This document shows positions 6,898 through 15,670 of a stretch of 21,428 nucleotides of DNA, piece by piece. The stretch covers positions 1 to 21,428 of the forward strand of contig JASIJX010000480.1 in assembly GCA_030049955.1 (NCBI GenBank), read 5' to 3'. This DNA is from Acidobacteriaceae bacterium (GTDB taxonomy: Bacteria > Acidobacteriota > Terriglobia > Terriglobales > Acidobacteriaceae). Numbering within the stretch: position 1 is the stretch's first letter; each line of letters begins with the position of its first letter. The notes below the pieces were generated by a model that was not told the origin of the DNA, ran no database searches, and saw only the letters and a list, made by a program, of their open reading frames with translations. The position numbers and the translations under genes were made by a program.

Positions 6898-8297
6898 ACC
6901 AACAGATCAATGTCCGCTACGTGTCGTTCCTAGCCTCAACGGCTGCGCTTGGGGGCCTTCTATTTGGCTTTGACGTTGGAATCATCACGGGCGCGGGTCC
7001 GTTCATCGTCAAGCAGTTCGCTTTGAGTGACCTCGCTCTCGGTTGGGCCTATAGTTCGCTCGTGTTCGGCTGCGTCATCGGCTCGCTTGTGGCCGGCAAG
7101 CTAGCGGATCGCTTTGGACGCCGGAGACTTCTGATTATAGTGGCACTGCTGTTTGCCGTATCCTCGATTGCTGTCGCCTGTGCAGACAATCTGACCTTCT
7201 TTGTCGCGGCGCGCTTTGTGGGCGGAATCGCGGTGGGAGGCGTTTCCCTTCTTTCCCCGCTGTATGTAGCAGAAGTTGCACCGCCGTCAGTCCGGGGGCG
7301 CCTGGGAGCTCTTTACCAAATGTTGATCGTTACCGGCATCATCGTGTCCTACTCGATCAACTATCTGCTGCGCAACACTGGAGCAAACAATTGGAGATGG
7401 ATGTTTCTTACCGGAGTTGTCCCCTCCACGGTTTTCTTGTTGATGATCATGCTGGCTCCAGAGACGCCACGATTCCTCGCGATCATTGGAAAATTTGAGG
7501 AGGCGTTTCGCGTTCTTGAACGGATCAACGGTTCGGAGCGCGCTTCAATTGAAATCGCAGAGATACGGGCAACGCTGCTCGAGGAACGACTCCACTGGGG
7601 CGCGATTCTGCGGCCGGGTGTGCGTCGAGCGCTTTTCGCGAGTTCGTGCCTTGCAATATTGGTGCAGATTTCAGGAATTAACACAATTATCGACTACGCT
7701 CCAGCGATTCTCGAATCGGCGGGATGGCGCACTGATAGCGCTCTTGCCTCCATCTTATTGGTTGGCATGACACAGCTCGTTTTTACTCTTCTTTCTCTCT
7801 GGATGATCGATAGATTTGGGCGGAAGCCACTCTATATTGTTGGTTCCATGGGGATGGCGGCGTCAGTTGCCTCCCTAGCGCTAACCGTGTTTCTGGGTAG
7901 TTTTCATGGCATTGTCGCGCTGGTTCTCATCTTGGTTTTCCTCGCATTCTTTGCGTCTTGTATCGGCCCGGTGTTCTGGACCCTCGTGCCTGAGATTTTC
8001 CCCAATGACGTTCGCGGAGCGGCGATGACTGTGCCCGTGCTTCTTCAGTGGCTTGCCAATGCAGCCGTCATTCTTCTGTTTCCTTTTGTGTTTCACAGGG
8101 CTGGCAAAACATTCACGTTCGGCTTTTTTGCGTCGATGGCTCTTGCACAAGGACTCTTTACCTGGCTGTGCGTGCCAGAGACTAAAAATATACCTCTAGA
8201 AGAAATTGAAAGATATTGGACAGGTGTGAGGTCGGGGTCAGTTGCAGAGCCGAGACTCCCACAGGAATCGGTAACACTTCAGGACATGGAATCTTAG
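6894..8297 (+). CDS. MFS sugar porter (XylE/GalP/IolT-like)
   Basis: A 467-residue inner-membrane transporter with about 12 hydrophobic segments and all the marks of the sugar-porter family: GGLLFGFDVG (21-30), KLADRFGRRR (69-78), APETPRFL (188-195), QISGIN (258-263), DRFGRKPL (306-313), VPEIFPNDVRG (365-375) and VPETKN (427-432). The family imports hexoses, pentoses or inositols, usually with H+. The usual QQxxGxN sugar-binding motif reads VQ-ISGIN, with Val for the first Gln, which may change specificity. The GTG at 6894 is chosen because GGGAG (6881-6885) is 8 nt upstream and it overlaps the preceding TGA as GTGA. A longer in-frame start at 6843 would add 17 residues that run inside the upstream gene. 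The substrate is probably what the oxygenase/isomerase pair acts on. Confidence 0.93.
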   Translation: MNQQINVRYVSFLASTAALGGLLFGFDVGIITGAGPFIVKQFALSDLALGWAYSSLVFGCVIGSLVAGKLADRFGRRRLLIIVALLFAVSSIAVACADNLTFFVAARFVGGIAVGGVSLLSPLYVAEVAPPSVRGRLGALYQMLIVTGIIVSYSINYLLRNTGANNWRWMFLTGVVPSTVFLLMIMLAPETPRFLAIIGKFEEAFRVLERINGSERASIEIAEIRATLLEERLHWGAILRPGVRRALFASSCLAILVQISGINTIIDYAPAILESAGWRTDSALASILLVGMTQLVFTLLSLWMIDRFGRKPLYIVGSMGMAASVASLALTVFLGSFHGIVALVLILVFLAFFASCIGPVFWTLVPEIFPNDVRGAAMTVPVLLQWLANAAVILLFPFVFHRAGKTFTFGFFASMALAQGLFTWLCVPETKNIPLEEIERYWTGVRSGSVAEPRLPQESVTLQDMES

Positions 8298-8420
8298 CAG
8301 CAAATGGCAGCAAGCGAAATTTACACGGATATGGACATTAAAGAATGCACGAGAAGAACTTTCATCGCTGGAATGGGCGAGTCAGTTAGTGATCATCAAG
8401 GCGCATCAACGTAGCCAACT

Positions 8421-8457
8421 CCGCTGATATTTGCACGAGCAAACTTGACGTCAGCGG
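8421..8457 (+). terminator. Two-tier stem-loop downstream of the transporter
   Basis: CCGCTGA (8421-8427) pairs with TCAGCGG (8451-8457), and inside it TTTGC-ACGA-GCAAA (8430-8443) forms a second stem. It lies 124 nt after the transporter stop and just before the predicted promoter of the GH2-like gene. It could end the operon, but there is no T-run, so it could also be a regulatory hairpin. Confidence 0.3.
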
Positions 8458-8471
8458 CTATCAGCAGGCGC

Positions 8472-8500
8472 TTGACAGGCAAACCCAATATGATATATCA
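8472..8500 (+). promoter_or_regulatory. Promoter of the GH2-like gene with palindromic operator TGATATATCA
   Basis: TTGACA (8472-8477), a 16-nt spacer and TATATC (8494-8499) form a plausible sigma-70 promoter. The -10 lies entirely inside the perfect palindrome TGATATATCA (8491-8500). A 13-nt string ATATGATATATCA is shared with the promoter region at 18082-18094. A protein bound here would block RNA polymerase. The predicted leader is about 100 nt and contains the hairpin at 8530-8547. Confidence 0.5.
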
Positions 8501-8529
8501 AAAAATTCTTACTCAACATAGGGGAGTGG

Positions 8530-8547
8530 CCGCAGCCACAGCTGCGG
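8530..8547 (+). other. Leader hairpin of the GH2-like gene
   Basis: CCGCAGC (8530-8536), loop CACA, GCTGCGG (8541-8547): a perfect 7-bp GC-rich stem in the predicted 5' leader, 62 nt before the ATG. There is no T-run. It may stabilise the mRNA or mark an attenuation point. Confidence 0.3.
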
Positions 8548-8609
8548 GGATGTTCTCGCTCAGGTACTGAATCCGCGCAGGAATGCTGCTTTTGCTGGGA
8601 GTGAAATTC

Positions 8610-11600
8610 ATGAACCGAAGACACAGGCCGAAACATCCTCGGGCAAGCGATCATCTGACGCGCCGCCGATTCATCCAGACATCCACCGCAGCGCTGGCCG
8701 GTGCGACGCTGCTCCCGCCGTTGGTCATGGCGGACTCGCAGTCTGCGGACGCCGTGTTGCCGGCCGGCATGAGCCTGAACTGGGGCAAGACGAGCGTCGT
8801 AACGGTAAATACAAAACGGTCGCGGGTATCCCTCGACGGTATTTGGCGCTTCACGCCTGCCGTCGCTGGAAATGCCGGTCCACCGAAGGTGGGGTGGGCG
8901 TATATCAATGTGCCAGGCAACTGGGGGAGTCGCCGAGGCGAGGCTAAGACTTCCGATTTAGTGGCCCTTGGAAGTGGTCCGCAATGGGACGCATATGATG
9001 GGGCAGCGGTCGCCAGCGCCTGGTATGAGCGCGCGGTGCCGATTCCTGCCGAATGGCAGGGCCGAGTGATCAGGCTGCGCTTTGACCGGGTCTGCACCGA
9101 CGCCATTGTCTATGTCAACGGCCAGGAATGCGGCAAGGTTCCCTGGCCGTGGGGCTCGGTGGATATTACGCGTGCGGTAACGCCGGGCAAAACGGCAGAG
9201 GTCCGAGTGCTAGTGGCAGCCATCGCGGACTCTCAAATGGTCGGGCACTTCTGGCAGAACGCTTTTATGGCTGTCACCTACAGCGCGGCCAAATTGAAGA
9301 CGCGGGGTCTGGCCGGCAGCGTTTATTTGGAAAGCCGCACATCCGAGGCATGCGTAGGCGACGTCTTCATACGCACTTCCACACGAAAGAACGACATTTC
9401 ACTGGACGTCGATCTCAGTGGTCTCAATCATGCGGGCCAAGTGCGATTCGTCGCGGACATGCTCAACGAAAAGGGGGCGTTGGAAAAGAGCTTCACGGCA
9501 GACGCCGCTGTAGAGGCCAAACCGACGCAGACCGTCACAGTCTCCTGGCCCTGGACGAACCCGCGCCTGTGGGATGTGGATCAACCCGAACTTTACACCC
9601 TTCGGCTGACGGTGAGGGGAGCGGGTTTGGATGACCAGTACAACCAGGACTTCGGCTTCCGGGAGTTCTGGATTGAAGGCCGACAGTTCTACCTCAACGG
9701 CACCGTGATCCACCTGCGACAGCCTTGCTTTCACAATGGTCCTCTCGGCGAGGTCGGAGACAACTTTTCGGAATTCGGCTCTTGGAACCCGGATACACGC
9801 GGTGACGATTCAGACGTCGGAACGGAGCTCGGCCAGGCGGATCGCAAAGGGTACCTGGGAGCAGTGTATGTTCTCGACGCAAACAAGTACATGAGAGATC
9901 CAGGTGGAAATCTTGTTTGGGCGCAAAACCGGCAACGTGCCCTTGAGCGCGCTGACGTATGGATACGTTACTACCGCAATCATCCGTCTGCGGTGATGTG
10001 GATCGCCGGTGCAAACTTCTTCAACAGTGCGGTCGATTTGGATCCACGCAACTTCGGCCGCCATGGATGGGCCCAGAGCGACCAGCGCTGGCTGCCGCTT
10101 ATGGATGATGCCAAACAGATGTTCGCTGAGATTAAGAAGCTGGATCCCACGAGGGTCTATTACAGTCACGAGGGCTCTGATACGGGCGATGTCCACTCAG
10201 CGAACTGCTATTTGGACCTGCTGCCGCTCCAAGAGCGCGAGGAGTGGTTGAGCGCATGGGCAGAGAACGGCGAGATGCCGATTACCATGACTGAGTTCGG
10301 CACCCCTGTGGAATGCACGTTCCTTCGCGGGCGCGATGGCTTTGGCAGCAACATTACCAGCGAGCCTTTGTTGACGGAATTCGCTGCCATTTACTTTGGA
10401 ATGGACGCCTATACCTCGGAAGGTACAGAGTACCGGCAGTATCTTCGTAACCAGTTCCGTGGCGGAATGCTCTACAACAGGTTCCAGGACAAGTTGGATC
10501 CATTCCCTGACAACCGCAAAATCCAGGCTCTTTTCCGTACAAACACCTGGAAGAGCTGGCGCACTGCAGGGCTTCCGGGAGGCCTGCGCACCTGGTCGTG
10601 GATACAGGACGAACTAAAGCAGGTTAACCTCCCGACGCTGGCGTGGATCGCCGGTCCGCCGGAAGCGTACACCGCCAAGGACCACCATTTCAGCGCCGGC
10701 CAGAAGTTCCAGAAGCAGATTGTCCTGATTAACGATATGCGTCAGCCGCAGATTTTCGAAGCGTCCTGGGTTGCCACCGTCGGCGGGAATACAGTGGCTA
10801 AAGGCGAACTGCGCGGCAGACTGGCGGTTTCGGAGATCCGCAAATTGCCGATCGAGATCAAGGCTCCCCAAGTGAAGGACTGCAACAAGGCCGACGGCCA
10901 GATCACGCTCACCGCAACGATCGGCGAGGCAACCCACCGCGATACCTTTACGTTTCGGGTTTTTGCCGCACAGCAAGTGGCCCCCAAAAAAGTCGCGATT
11001 GTGGATCCGGACGGCCTGACCAGCAAGATGCTGACGAGCCTCGGCTATACGCCGTACGCTTGGAACGACGCGGCTCCGTTGGTAGTTATCGGACGCAACG
11101 GCTTGAAAGATGATCCGGCGGTCGCTGCCAAGTTGGAGCCCTATGTGCGCGCCGGCGGCCGCGCTTTGATCTTCGCACAGGACCCGGCCTGGATGACCGA
11201 AGCCCTCGGGTGGCGGGTTTGCCCGAAGGTGAGCCGGCGTGTCTTTCCCATTCCCAATTCCCCGTTCGCCCAGGAGATCGATGCCGACGACCTGCGTGAC
11301 TGGACGGGAAGCAGCCAATTGATTGCGGCATACCCGGAATACGTTGGTGATTACCACAGAGGGAACGAAGGCGATCAGCCCTATGCCGGATGGCACTGGG
11401 GCAACCGCGGTGGGGTCACCAGTGCGGCTATTGAGAAACCTCACCGCAGCGGCTGGACTCCCCTGCTCGAATGCGAGTTCGACCTGGCTTATCTGCCTCT
11501 GATGGAGTTGGACTACGGCAAGGGACGGCTGATTGTCTGCACGCTGGACCTGGAAGATCATGTGACGCAGGATCCGGCGGCGCGTCTTATGGCCGAACGC

Positions 11601-12404
11601 GTTCTGGATTACGCTCAGCATGCGCCCTTGGCGCCACGAGTCAGCAAGGTGGTGTATGTTGGCGGCGCCGCTGGCGCGGCGTGGTTGGATAGGATTGGGG
11701 TGGATTATCAGCGGTCGGATACGTTGGATGCGGACACCGGGTTGGTGCTCGTCGGCACGGATGCGAGCATTGATACGGCCGCGCTCAATGCCTATTTGGA
11801 GCAAGGCGGCAAGGCATTCTTTTTGCCGCGTGCGCAGGCAAACGGGTGGCTCGGCACCACATTGAACTCGGTGGGAACCAATTTTGCAGGCTCGCTCTCG
11901 GTGCCAGATTGGCCCGAAGCAAAAGGCCTGAGCGCGTCCGATCTTCGGTGGCGTACCTATTTGGATGGTCCTGCCTGGATACTGAACGGCGGAGCACAGA
12001 TCGGGGCGGACGGCCTACTTGGCCGCAAAAAAGTGGGAGAAGGTATCGCGATCTTCTGTCAGGTGGACCCGGATTGCTTTGAGGCGGACCAGAAGACATA
12101 TTTTCGCTACACGCGCTGGCGGGCCACACGCGCGGTGGCCCAGTTGCTGGCCAATCTCGGCGCCAGTTTCGCGGTGGATAGCCGGATTTTCCAGCCGCGC
12201 AAAACGGCTCTCAATCCGGATCGCATGTGGATCGGTCCAAATGGGGATCGATCCGGGCATGATTGCGAACCGCCCATTCCCGATCGCTTGTTGAACCTGC
12301 AGCCGACAGCCATGCTCGATGAGGCCACGATCGGCTATTATCACCCCGACTATCGCACTGACTTTCCTATGGGTGACAATCCTTACCGGTATTACCGTTT
12401 TTAG
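8610..12404 (+). CDS. Tat-exported GH2-like protein, 1264 aa, atypical active site
   Basis: ATG 8610 has GGGAG (8597-8601) 8 nt upstream. Upstream in-frame ATG 8583 would add nine residues before a clear Tat signal (TRRRFIQ at 17-23, then an Ala/Leu core). Domains: residues about 65-245 GH2 N-terminal jelly-roll (LDGIWRF, YINVPGNWG, WYERAVPIP, YVNGQECG); about 250-350 GH2 Ig-like domain ending FGFREFWIEGRQFYLNG; about 360-600 TIM barrel. The nucleophile candidate is Glu562 in MTEFGT, the usual GH2 place. The acid/base motif (HPS..MWSLGNE in GH2) reads HPSAVMWIAGAN, so Asn469 replaces Glu. The C-terminal half holds a beta-sandwich and two related Rossmann/GATase-like segments (VVIGRNGLKDDP..., LVLVGTDASIDTA...), possibly non-catalytic. 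Canonical GH2 enzymes are beta-galactosidases, glucuronidases or mannosidases; the substrate here is unknown and the hydrolytic activity uncertain. It has its own promoter and is convergent with the next gene. Confidence 0.8.
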   Translation: MNRRHRPKHPRASDHLTRRRFIQTSTAALAGATLLPPLVMADSQSADAVLPAGMSLNWGKTSVVTVNTKRSRVSLDGIWRFTPAVAGNAGPPKVGWAYINVPGNWGSRRGEAKTSDLVALGSGPQWDAYDGAAVASAWYERAVPIPAEWQGRVIRLRFDRVCTDAIVYVNGQECGKVPWPWGSVDITRAVTPGKTAEVRVLVAAIADSQMVGHFWQNAFMAVTYSAAKLKTRGLAGSVYLESRTSEACVGDVFIRTSTRKNDISLDVDLSGLNHAGQVRFVADMLNEKGALEKSFTADAAVEAKPTQTVTVSWPWTNPRLWDVDQPELYTLRLTVRGAGLDDQYNQDFGFREFWIEGRQFYLNGTVIHLRQPCFHNGPLGEVGDNFSEFGSWNPDTRGDDSDVGTELGQADRKGYLGAVYVLDANKYMRDPGGNLVWAQNRQRALERADVWIRYYRNHPSAVMWIAGANFFNSAVDLDPRNFGRHGWAQSDQRWLPLMDDAKQMFAEIKKLDPTRVYYSHEGSDTGDVHSANCYLDLLPLQEREEWLSAWAENGEMPITMTEFGTPVECTFLRGRDGFGSNITSEPLLTEFAAIYFGMDAYTSEGTEYRQYLRNQFRGGMLYNRFQDKLDPFPDNRKIQALFRTNTWKSWRTAGLPGGLRTWSWIQDELKQVNLPTLAWIAGPPEAYTAKDHHFSAGQKFQKQIVLINDMRQPQIFEASWVATVGGNTVAKGELRGRLAVSEIRKLPIEIKAPQVKDCNKADGQITLTATIGEATHRDTFTFRVFAAQQVAPKKVAIVDPDGLTSKMLTSLGYTPYAWNDAAPLVVIGRNGLKDDPAVAAKLEPYVRAGGRALIFAQDPAWMTEALGWRVCPKVSRRVFPIPNSPFAQEIDADDLRDWTGSSQLIAAYPEYVGDYHRGNEGDQPYAGWHWGNRGGVTSAAIEKPHRSGWTPLLECEFDLAYLPLMELDYGKGRLIVCTLDLEDHVTQDPAARLMAERVLDYAQHAPLAPRVSKVVYVGGAAGAAWLDRIGVDYQRSDTLDADTGLVLVGTDASIDTAALNAYLEQGGKAFFLPRAQANGWLGTTLNSVGTNFAGSLSVPDWPEAKGLSASDLRWRTYLDGPAWILNGGAQIGADGLLGRKKVGEGIAIFCQVDPDCFEADQKTYFRYTRWRATRAVAQLLANLGASFAVDSRIFQPRKTALNPDRMWIGPNGDRSGHDCEPPIPDRLLNLQPTAMLDEATIGYYHPDYRTDFPMGDNPYRYYRF

Positions 12405-12643
12405 GAGCGTACTTCTTTCTTCAAAGCGAAATGCGCTTTACCGGAATGGCCAGCCTTTGACTTGTCCCTCACTTTCGCGCAAGGTGAGCAACTGGTTGGC
12501 CGCCGCACCGCTTGGCAGCACCTGTGCACCTGTCCGCGTTGAGCCTGAACCTTGCGGCATTTTGCTGCAGTCGATCTATATACATAACAGAAGGATCCGT
12601 ATCGGCCGGCGCGGTCCGGTCGCTCGCTACCAGCAGGTAGGGT

Positions 12644-12681
12644 GAGAGCGGGACAAGCGACGATTCGCTCATCCCGCTCTC
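12644..12681. terminator. Strong hairpin between convergent genes
   Basis: GAGAGCGGGA (12644-12653) pairs with TCCCGCTCTC (12672-12681), a perfect 10-bp stem, and inside it AGCGA-CGAT-TCGCT adds a second stem. It lies 240 nt after the GH2-like stop and 17 nt beyond the stop of the minus-strand gene ending at 12698, so it could terminate both transcripts. No T-run follows on either strand. The remainder of 12405-12697 shows no gene. Confidence 0.55.
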
Positions 12682-12697
12682 CTTCACTTCACGTCTA

Positions 12698-15208
12698 CTA
12701 ATGGGAAGCAGTAAGCGTAAAGCTGTTTACCGTAAATGTTTTGCTTAACCCGCCAGTGCTACTGATTTCGAAGCCATATTCGGTCGAAGTGAAGGTGGAA
12801 CTCGCCGGCAGGCAATCGGAACCAGGACCGCTCGAGCTATAGCACGCGGTGTTGCCCTCCAGATACTCGAGCATGGAGTAGATGTCCACGCTCCCGGAGC
12901 TGAAGCCAAAATTACTGCTGTCGCTAGGATCCGTGAGTTGCCAGACGAGCTCCACAGACCCCGACCCCTCGTTGCCAAATTGACATAGGTTCCAGGTATT
13001 TTGCGGGACTCCGTTCGACCCGCCGAAGGTGACGTTGGTGGCGACTACGTGGGTAGCGAAGCTAGTGCACGGGACAATGTTTATCACCTGGTGCTGGATC
13101 ATTATCTCGTTGGCCCAATCGTTCATCCAGATGTCGAAGCCAATATCGGAGACGGTAGTCGACGATGTATCCGGGGTCTCCGAGAACGACGAGTACATGT
13201 AGCTGTAGCTGTCCAGCGTCGGCTCCGTACCATCGTAGTACTCAATGTTCATGTCCGGGTAAGTATGGATAGCTCCCGAGCTGTCCGTTGGGAAGTTAGC
13301 TGTCACATACCAGTCCCCAGGATTGGTTGAGTACAGCGTCTGACTCCAGGTTGAAGGCGGATTCCAAACATCGTTTTCCGTGATAAACGGATAAGTACCG
13401 CTTCCAGTGATCGACGAGTCGGTGTACGGCCCGCACGTGCCAGTTTCTGACGATGTGGTGCACGCCGATCCCGACGACACGGTAAACGCGACCGTATAGC
13501 TTTGCGGCGAGTTGCTTGCTCCCGAGCTCGAGACATTCACCGTCGCGTTGTAGGTTCCGGCCGCGAGGCTCCCGGTAGTTGGCTGGGTGGAGCACGTATA
13601 CGGGGCCGAGCTGCCTGTGCAGCTCACACTGAGCCAGCCGCTTCCGCTGTTGTAGGTGATCGAGGTCGTGGGAGACGCCAGCGTGCCGCCACCGGAGTTG
13701 CTCACGGTCACATCCTGCGCAGCCGGGTTCGATCCTCCCGCCGTTGCGCTAAAGCTGAGGCTGGTTGGGGAAAGCGAGATGGCCGGCGACGACTCCGGAT
13801 TCACGGTAAACGCGACCGTATAGCTCTGCGGCGAGTTGGTCGCTCCCGAACTGGAGACGTTCACCGTCGCATTGTAGGTTCCGGCTGCGAGGCTACCGGT
13901 GGTTGGCTGAGTGGAACATGTATAGGGGGCCGAGCTGCCCGTGCAGTTCACGCTGAGCCAGCCGCTGCCGCTGTTATAAGTGATCGAGGTTGTCGGGGAC
14001 TCGAGCGTGCCGCCGCCGGCGTTGCTCACGGTAACATCCTGCGCGCCCGGATTCGATCCGCCCGCGGTCGCGCTAAAGCTGAGGCTGGTGGGAGAAAGCG
14101 AGATTGCCGGCGAAGACTCCGGATTCACAGTAAACGCAACCGCATAGCTCTGCGGCGAGTTGGTCGCTCCCGAACTGGAGACATTCACCGTGGCGTTGTA
14201 GGTTCCGGCCGCGAGGCTCCCGGTAGTGGGCTGTGTGGAACATGTATAGGGAGCTGAGCTGCCGGTGCAGTTCACACTGAGCCAGCCGCTTCCCTGGCTG
14301 TAGGTGATCGAGGTGGTCGGGGCTGCCAGCGTGCCGCCGCCGGAGTTGCTCACGGTGACATTCTGCGCGGACGGATTCGAGCCTTCCTCCATTGCGCTGA
14401 AGCTGAGGCTGGTCGGAGAAAGCGAGATCGTCGGGCTGCCCGAAGCATTGTTGGTTATCGAAAGATTGTTGACCGTGAAGGTCTTAGTCGTCGAACTGGT
14501 GGTGTCAATGATGAAGCCGTACGAGACCTCGGTTATCGTGCTGTTGCTCGGCAGGTACCCGTTGGTCTCCAGGTATGTAAGCATGGAGATGAGCTCCACG
14601 CTCCCGGTGGATTCGCCCCAAGTGCTATCACCGTTGCTGACGAGCTGCCAGTAATACATCGACCCGGTGTAGCACAGGTCCCAAGACTCGGTCGGAACGC
14701 CGTACGACCCACCGAAGGAGACGTCCGTGGCGACCGGGGTGGTGCCATTGCACTGCGAGGTGTTCACCATGTCGTGCTGAATCTGCACTTCATTAGCCCA
14801 ATTGTTCAGATAGATGTCAAAACCCACCTGTTCCTCGGTGCTGGACGAGTGGTCTGAGGTTTCGTTGAAGGACGCGACGATGTTTGTGAAGCTGCTCAAC
14901 GCCTCGCCGTCGTAGAGTTGGTAGGTGTAAGGGTAAGACACCCGGCTCGTGCTGGACGCTATGTTGGCCGACACGTACCAGCTCGAGGGGCTGGTCGCGG
15001 TCAGCGTCTGACTCCACGTAACGCCGCCCCATACGTCCTGCTCGACGTAGGTGTTACTACCGTTGCTTTCAGTGATCTGCGAGTCGCTGTACGGTCCGCA
15101 TTGGCCTGTCGAGGTGGATGTGACGCATTGGCTCCAAGCTAGCGAACTAGACGCGAGAATCAACAACGTCGCTAGCAGACTCAGAGAGAAAAAAGATTTG
15201 TTTCTCAC
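12698..15208 (-). CDS. Secreted two-headed GH12-like protein: GH12 - BACON x3 - GH12
   Basis: 836 residues from GTG 15208, chosen because GGAGGG (15213-15218) sits 4 nt upstream and a Sec signal peptide follows (MRNKSFFSLSLLATLLILAS, cleavage near AWS-QC). An in-frame start at 15247 would bury this signal. Residues about 27-253 are the first GH12-like beta-jelly-roll (DVWGGVTWSQTL, VGFDIYLNNWANEVQIQ). Residues 259-363, 368-472 and 477-578 are three nearly identical BACON/Ig-like repeats. Residues about 582-836 are a second GH12-like domain (NDVWNPPSTWSQTL, FDIWMNDWANEIMIQ, YGFEISSTGG). GH12 enzymes are retaining endo-beta-1,4-glucanases or xyloglucanases using two Glu. Domain 2 keeps both candidates (Glu701, Glu814). 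Domain 1 keeps the nucleophile (Glu140) but has Ile233 where the acid/base Glu of GFE is expected. The Cys pattern suggests disulfides. Probably acts outside the cell on plant beta-glucan. Confidence 0.85.
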   Translation of the reverse strand: MRNKSFFSLSLLATLLILASSSLAWSQCVTSTSTGQCGPYSDSQITESNGSNTYVEQDVWGGVTWSQTLTATSPSSWYVSANIASSTSRVSYPYTYQLYDGEALSSFTNIVASFNETSDHSSSTEEQVGFDIYLNNWANEVQIQHDMVNTSQCNGTTPVATDVSFGGSYGVPTESWDLCYTGSMYYWQLVSNGDSTWGESTGSVELISMLTYLETNGYLPSNSTITEVSYGFIIDTTSSTTKTFTVNNLSITNNASGSPTISLSPTSLSFSAMEEGSNPSAQNVTVSNSGGGTLAAPTTSITYSQGSGWLSVNCTGSSAPYTCSTQPTTGSLAAGTYNATVNVSSSGATNSPQSYAVAFTVNPESSPAISLSPTSLSFSATAGGSNPGAQDVTVSNAGGGTLESPTTSITYNSGSGWLSVNCTGSSAPYTCSTQPTTGSLAAGTYNATVNVSSSGATNSPQSYTVAFTVNPESSPAISLSPTSLSFSATAGGSNPAAQDVTVSNSGGGTLASPTTSITYNSGSGWLSVSCTGSSAPYTCSTQPTTGSLAAGTYNATVNVSSSGASNSPQSYTVAFTVSSGSACTTSSETGTCGPYTDSSITGSGTYPFITENDVWNPPSTWSQTLYSTNPGDWYVTANFPTDSSGAIHTYPDMNIEYYDGTEPTLDSYSYMYSSFSETPDTSSTTVSDIGFDIWMNDWANEIMIQHQVINIVPCTSFATHVVATNVTFGGSNGVPQNTWNLCQFGNEGSGSVELVWQLTDPSDSSNFGFSSGSVDIYSMLEYLEGNTACYSSSGPGSDCLPASSTFTSTEYGFEISSTGGLSKTFTVNSFTLTASH
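13475..14434 (-). repeat. Three tandem BACON-like coding repeats, 327-bp period
   Basis: Repeat copies begin at 14434, 14107 and 13780 on the minus strand, exactly 327 nt apart, and are nearly identical at the DNA level (for example the segment coding GSGWLSVNCTGSSAPYTCS recurs in all). Two more diverged copies lie in the left gene at about 92-406 and 422-736. Such repeats can expand or contract by recombination and can be mis-collapsed in assembly. Confidence 0.85.
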
Positions 15209-15640
15209 AAAACCCTCCGTGTACCTGCAATTGAAATTTGCTTCCAACCCACAACTTCTGCACCGTCATTACACGAGCGTCCTCCGCCGCACACTCCCGG
15301 CGTTATCACAAAACATCAACAGAAACTAAAACTGGGGAATTTTCGAGCGCCAGAAATTGAGGATTATTCAAACGCCATTGACAGCAAGGGAATGGCCTTC
15401 TCCTCGGGACGTATTGGCGTGGTCGGCTATCGTTCGGCCAAGTCTCTCTTTGCCGGGGCTCTGCACTCGAGCCTGTCTCGTTGGCCCTGCTCGGCCAACC
15501 CGTCAGACACTGATATGTCTTTTTTGCAATCTGAATGCAGAGGAAGGACGCCCTCTATTTCGCGCGAGTTTTGCGCTGAAAACACTCATTTTGTGCTGGT
15601 TTAACCGACGGTGCTTGATACGGGAGGAGCGTACATCCGT
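15209..15640. other. Non-coding upstream region of the two-headed GH12-like gene
   Basis: No coding frame here has family-like content or a convincing ribosome site. It must hold the promoter of the minus-strand gene starting at 15208, but I find no clear -35/-10 pair. TGATATGTCT at 15511-15520 is a one-sided near-match to the palindrome seen at 8491 and 18085. Confidence 0.4.
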
Positions 15641-15670
15641 CTATCTGATATGTCAAGATGTTTTTTAAAG

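Noticed and set aside
10614..11804. A 396-codon minus-strand open frame
   Set aside because: It is antisense to the GH2-like gene, which has a signal peptide, a ribosome site and domain content. The minus frame has none of these.
13502..14257. A 251-codon plus-strand open frame
   Set aside because: It lies entirely opposite the BACON repeats of the minus-strand gene, is Arg/Gly/Ala-rich and repeats with the same 327-nt period; it is an antisense shadow.
13475..14434. Tandem repeats as a possible CRISPR array
   Set aside because: The period is 327 nt, the copies are coding and translate to BACON-like domains, and no short repeat/spacer pattern exists.
15646..15655. TGATATGTCA as another operator
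   Set aside because: It lies next to or inside the TPR relic, more than 430 nt from the gene start at 15208, and has no matching -35 box on the minus strand. It may be chance.
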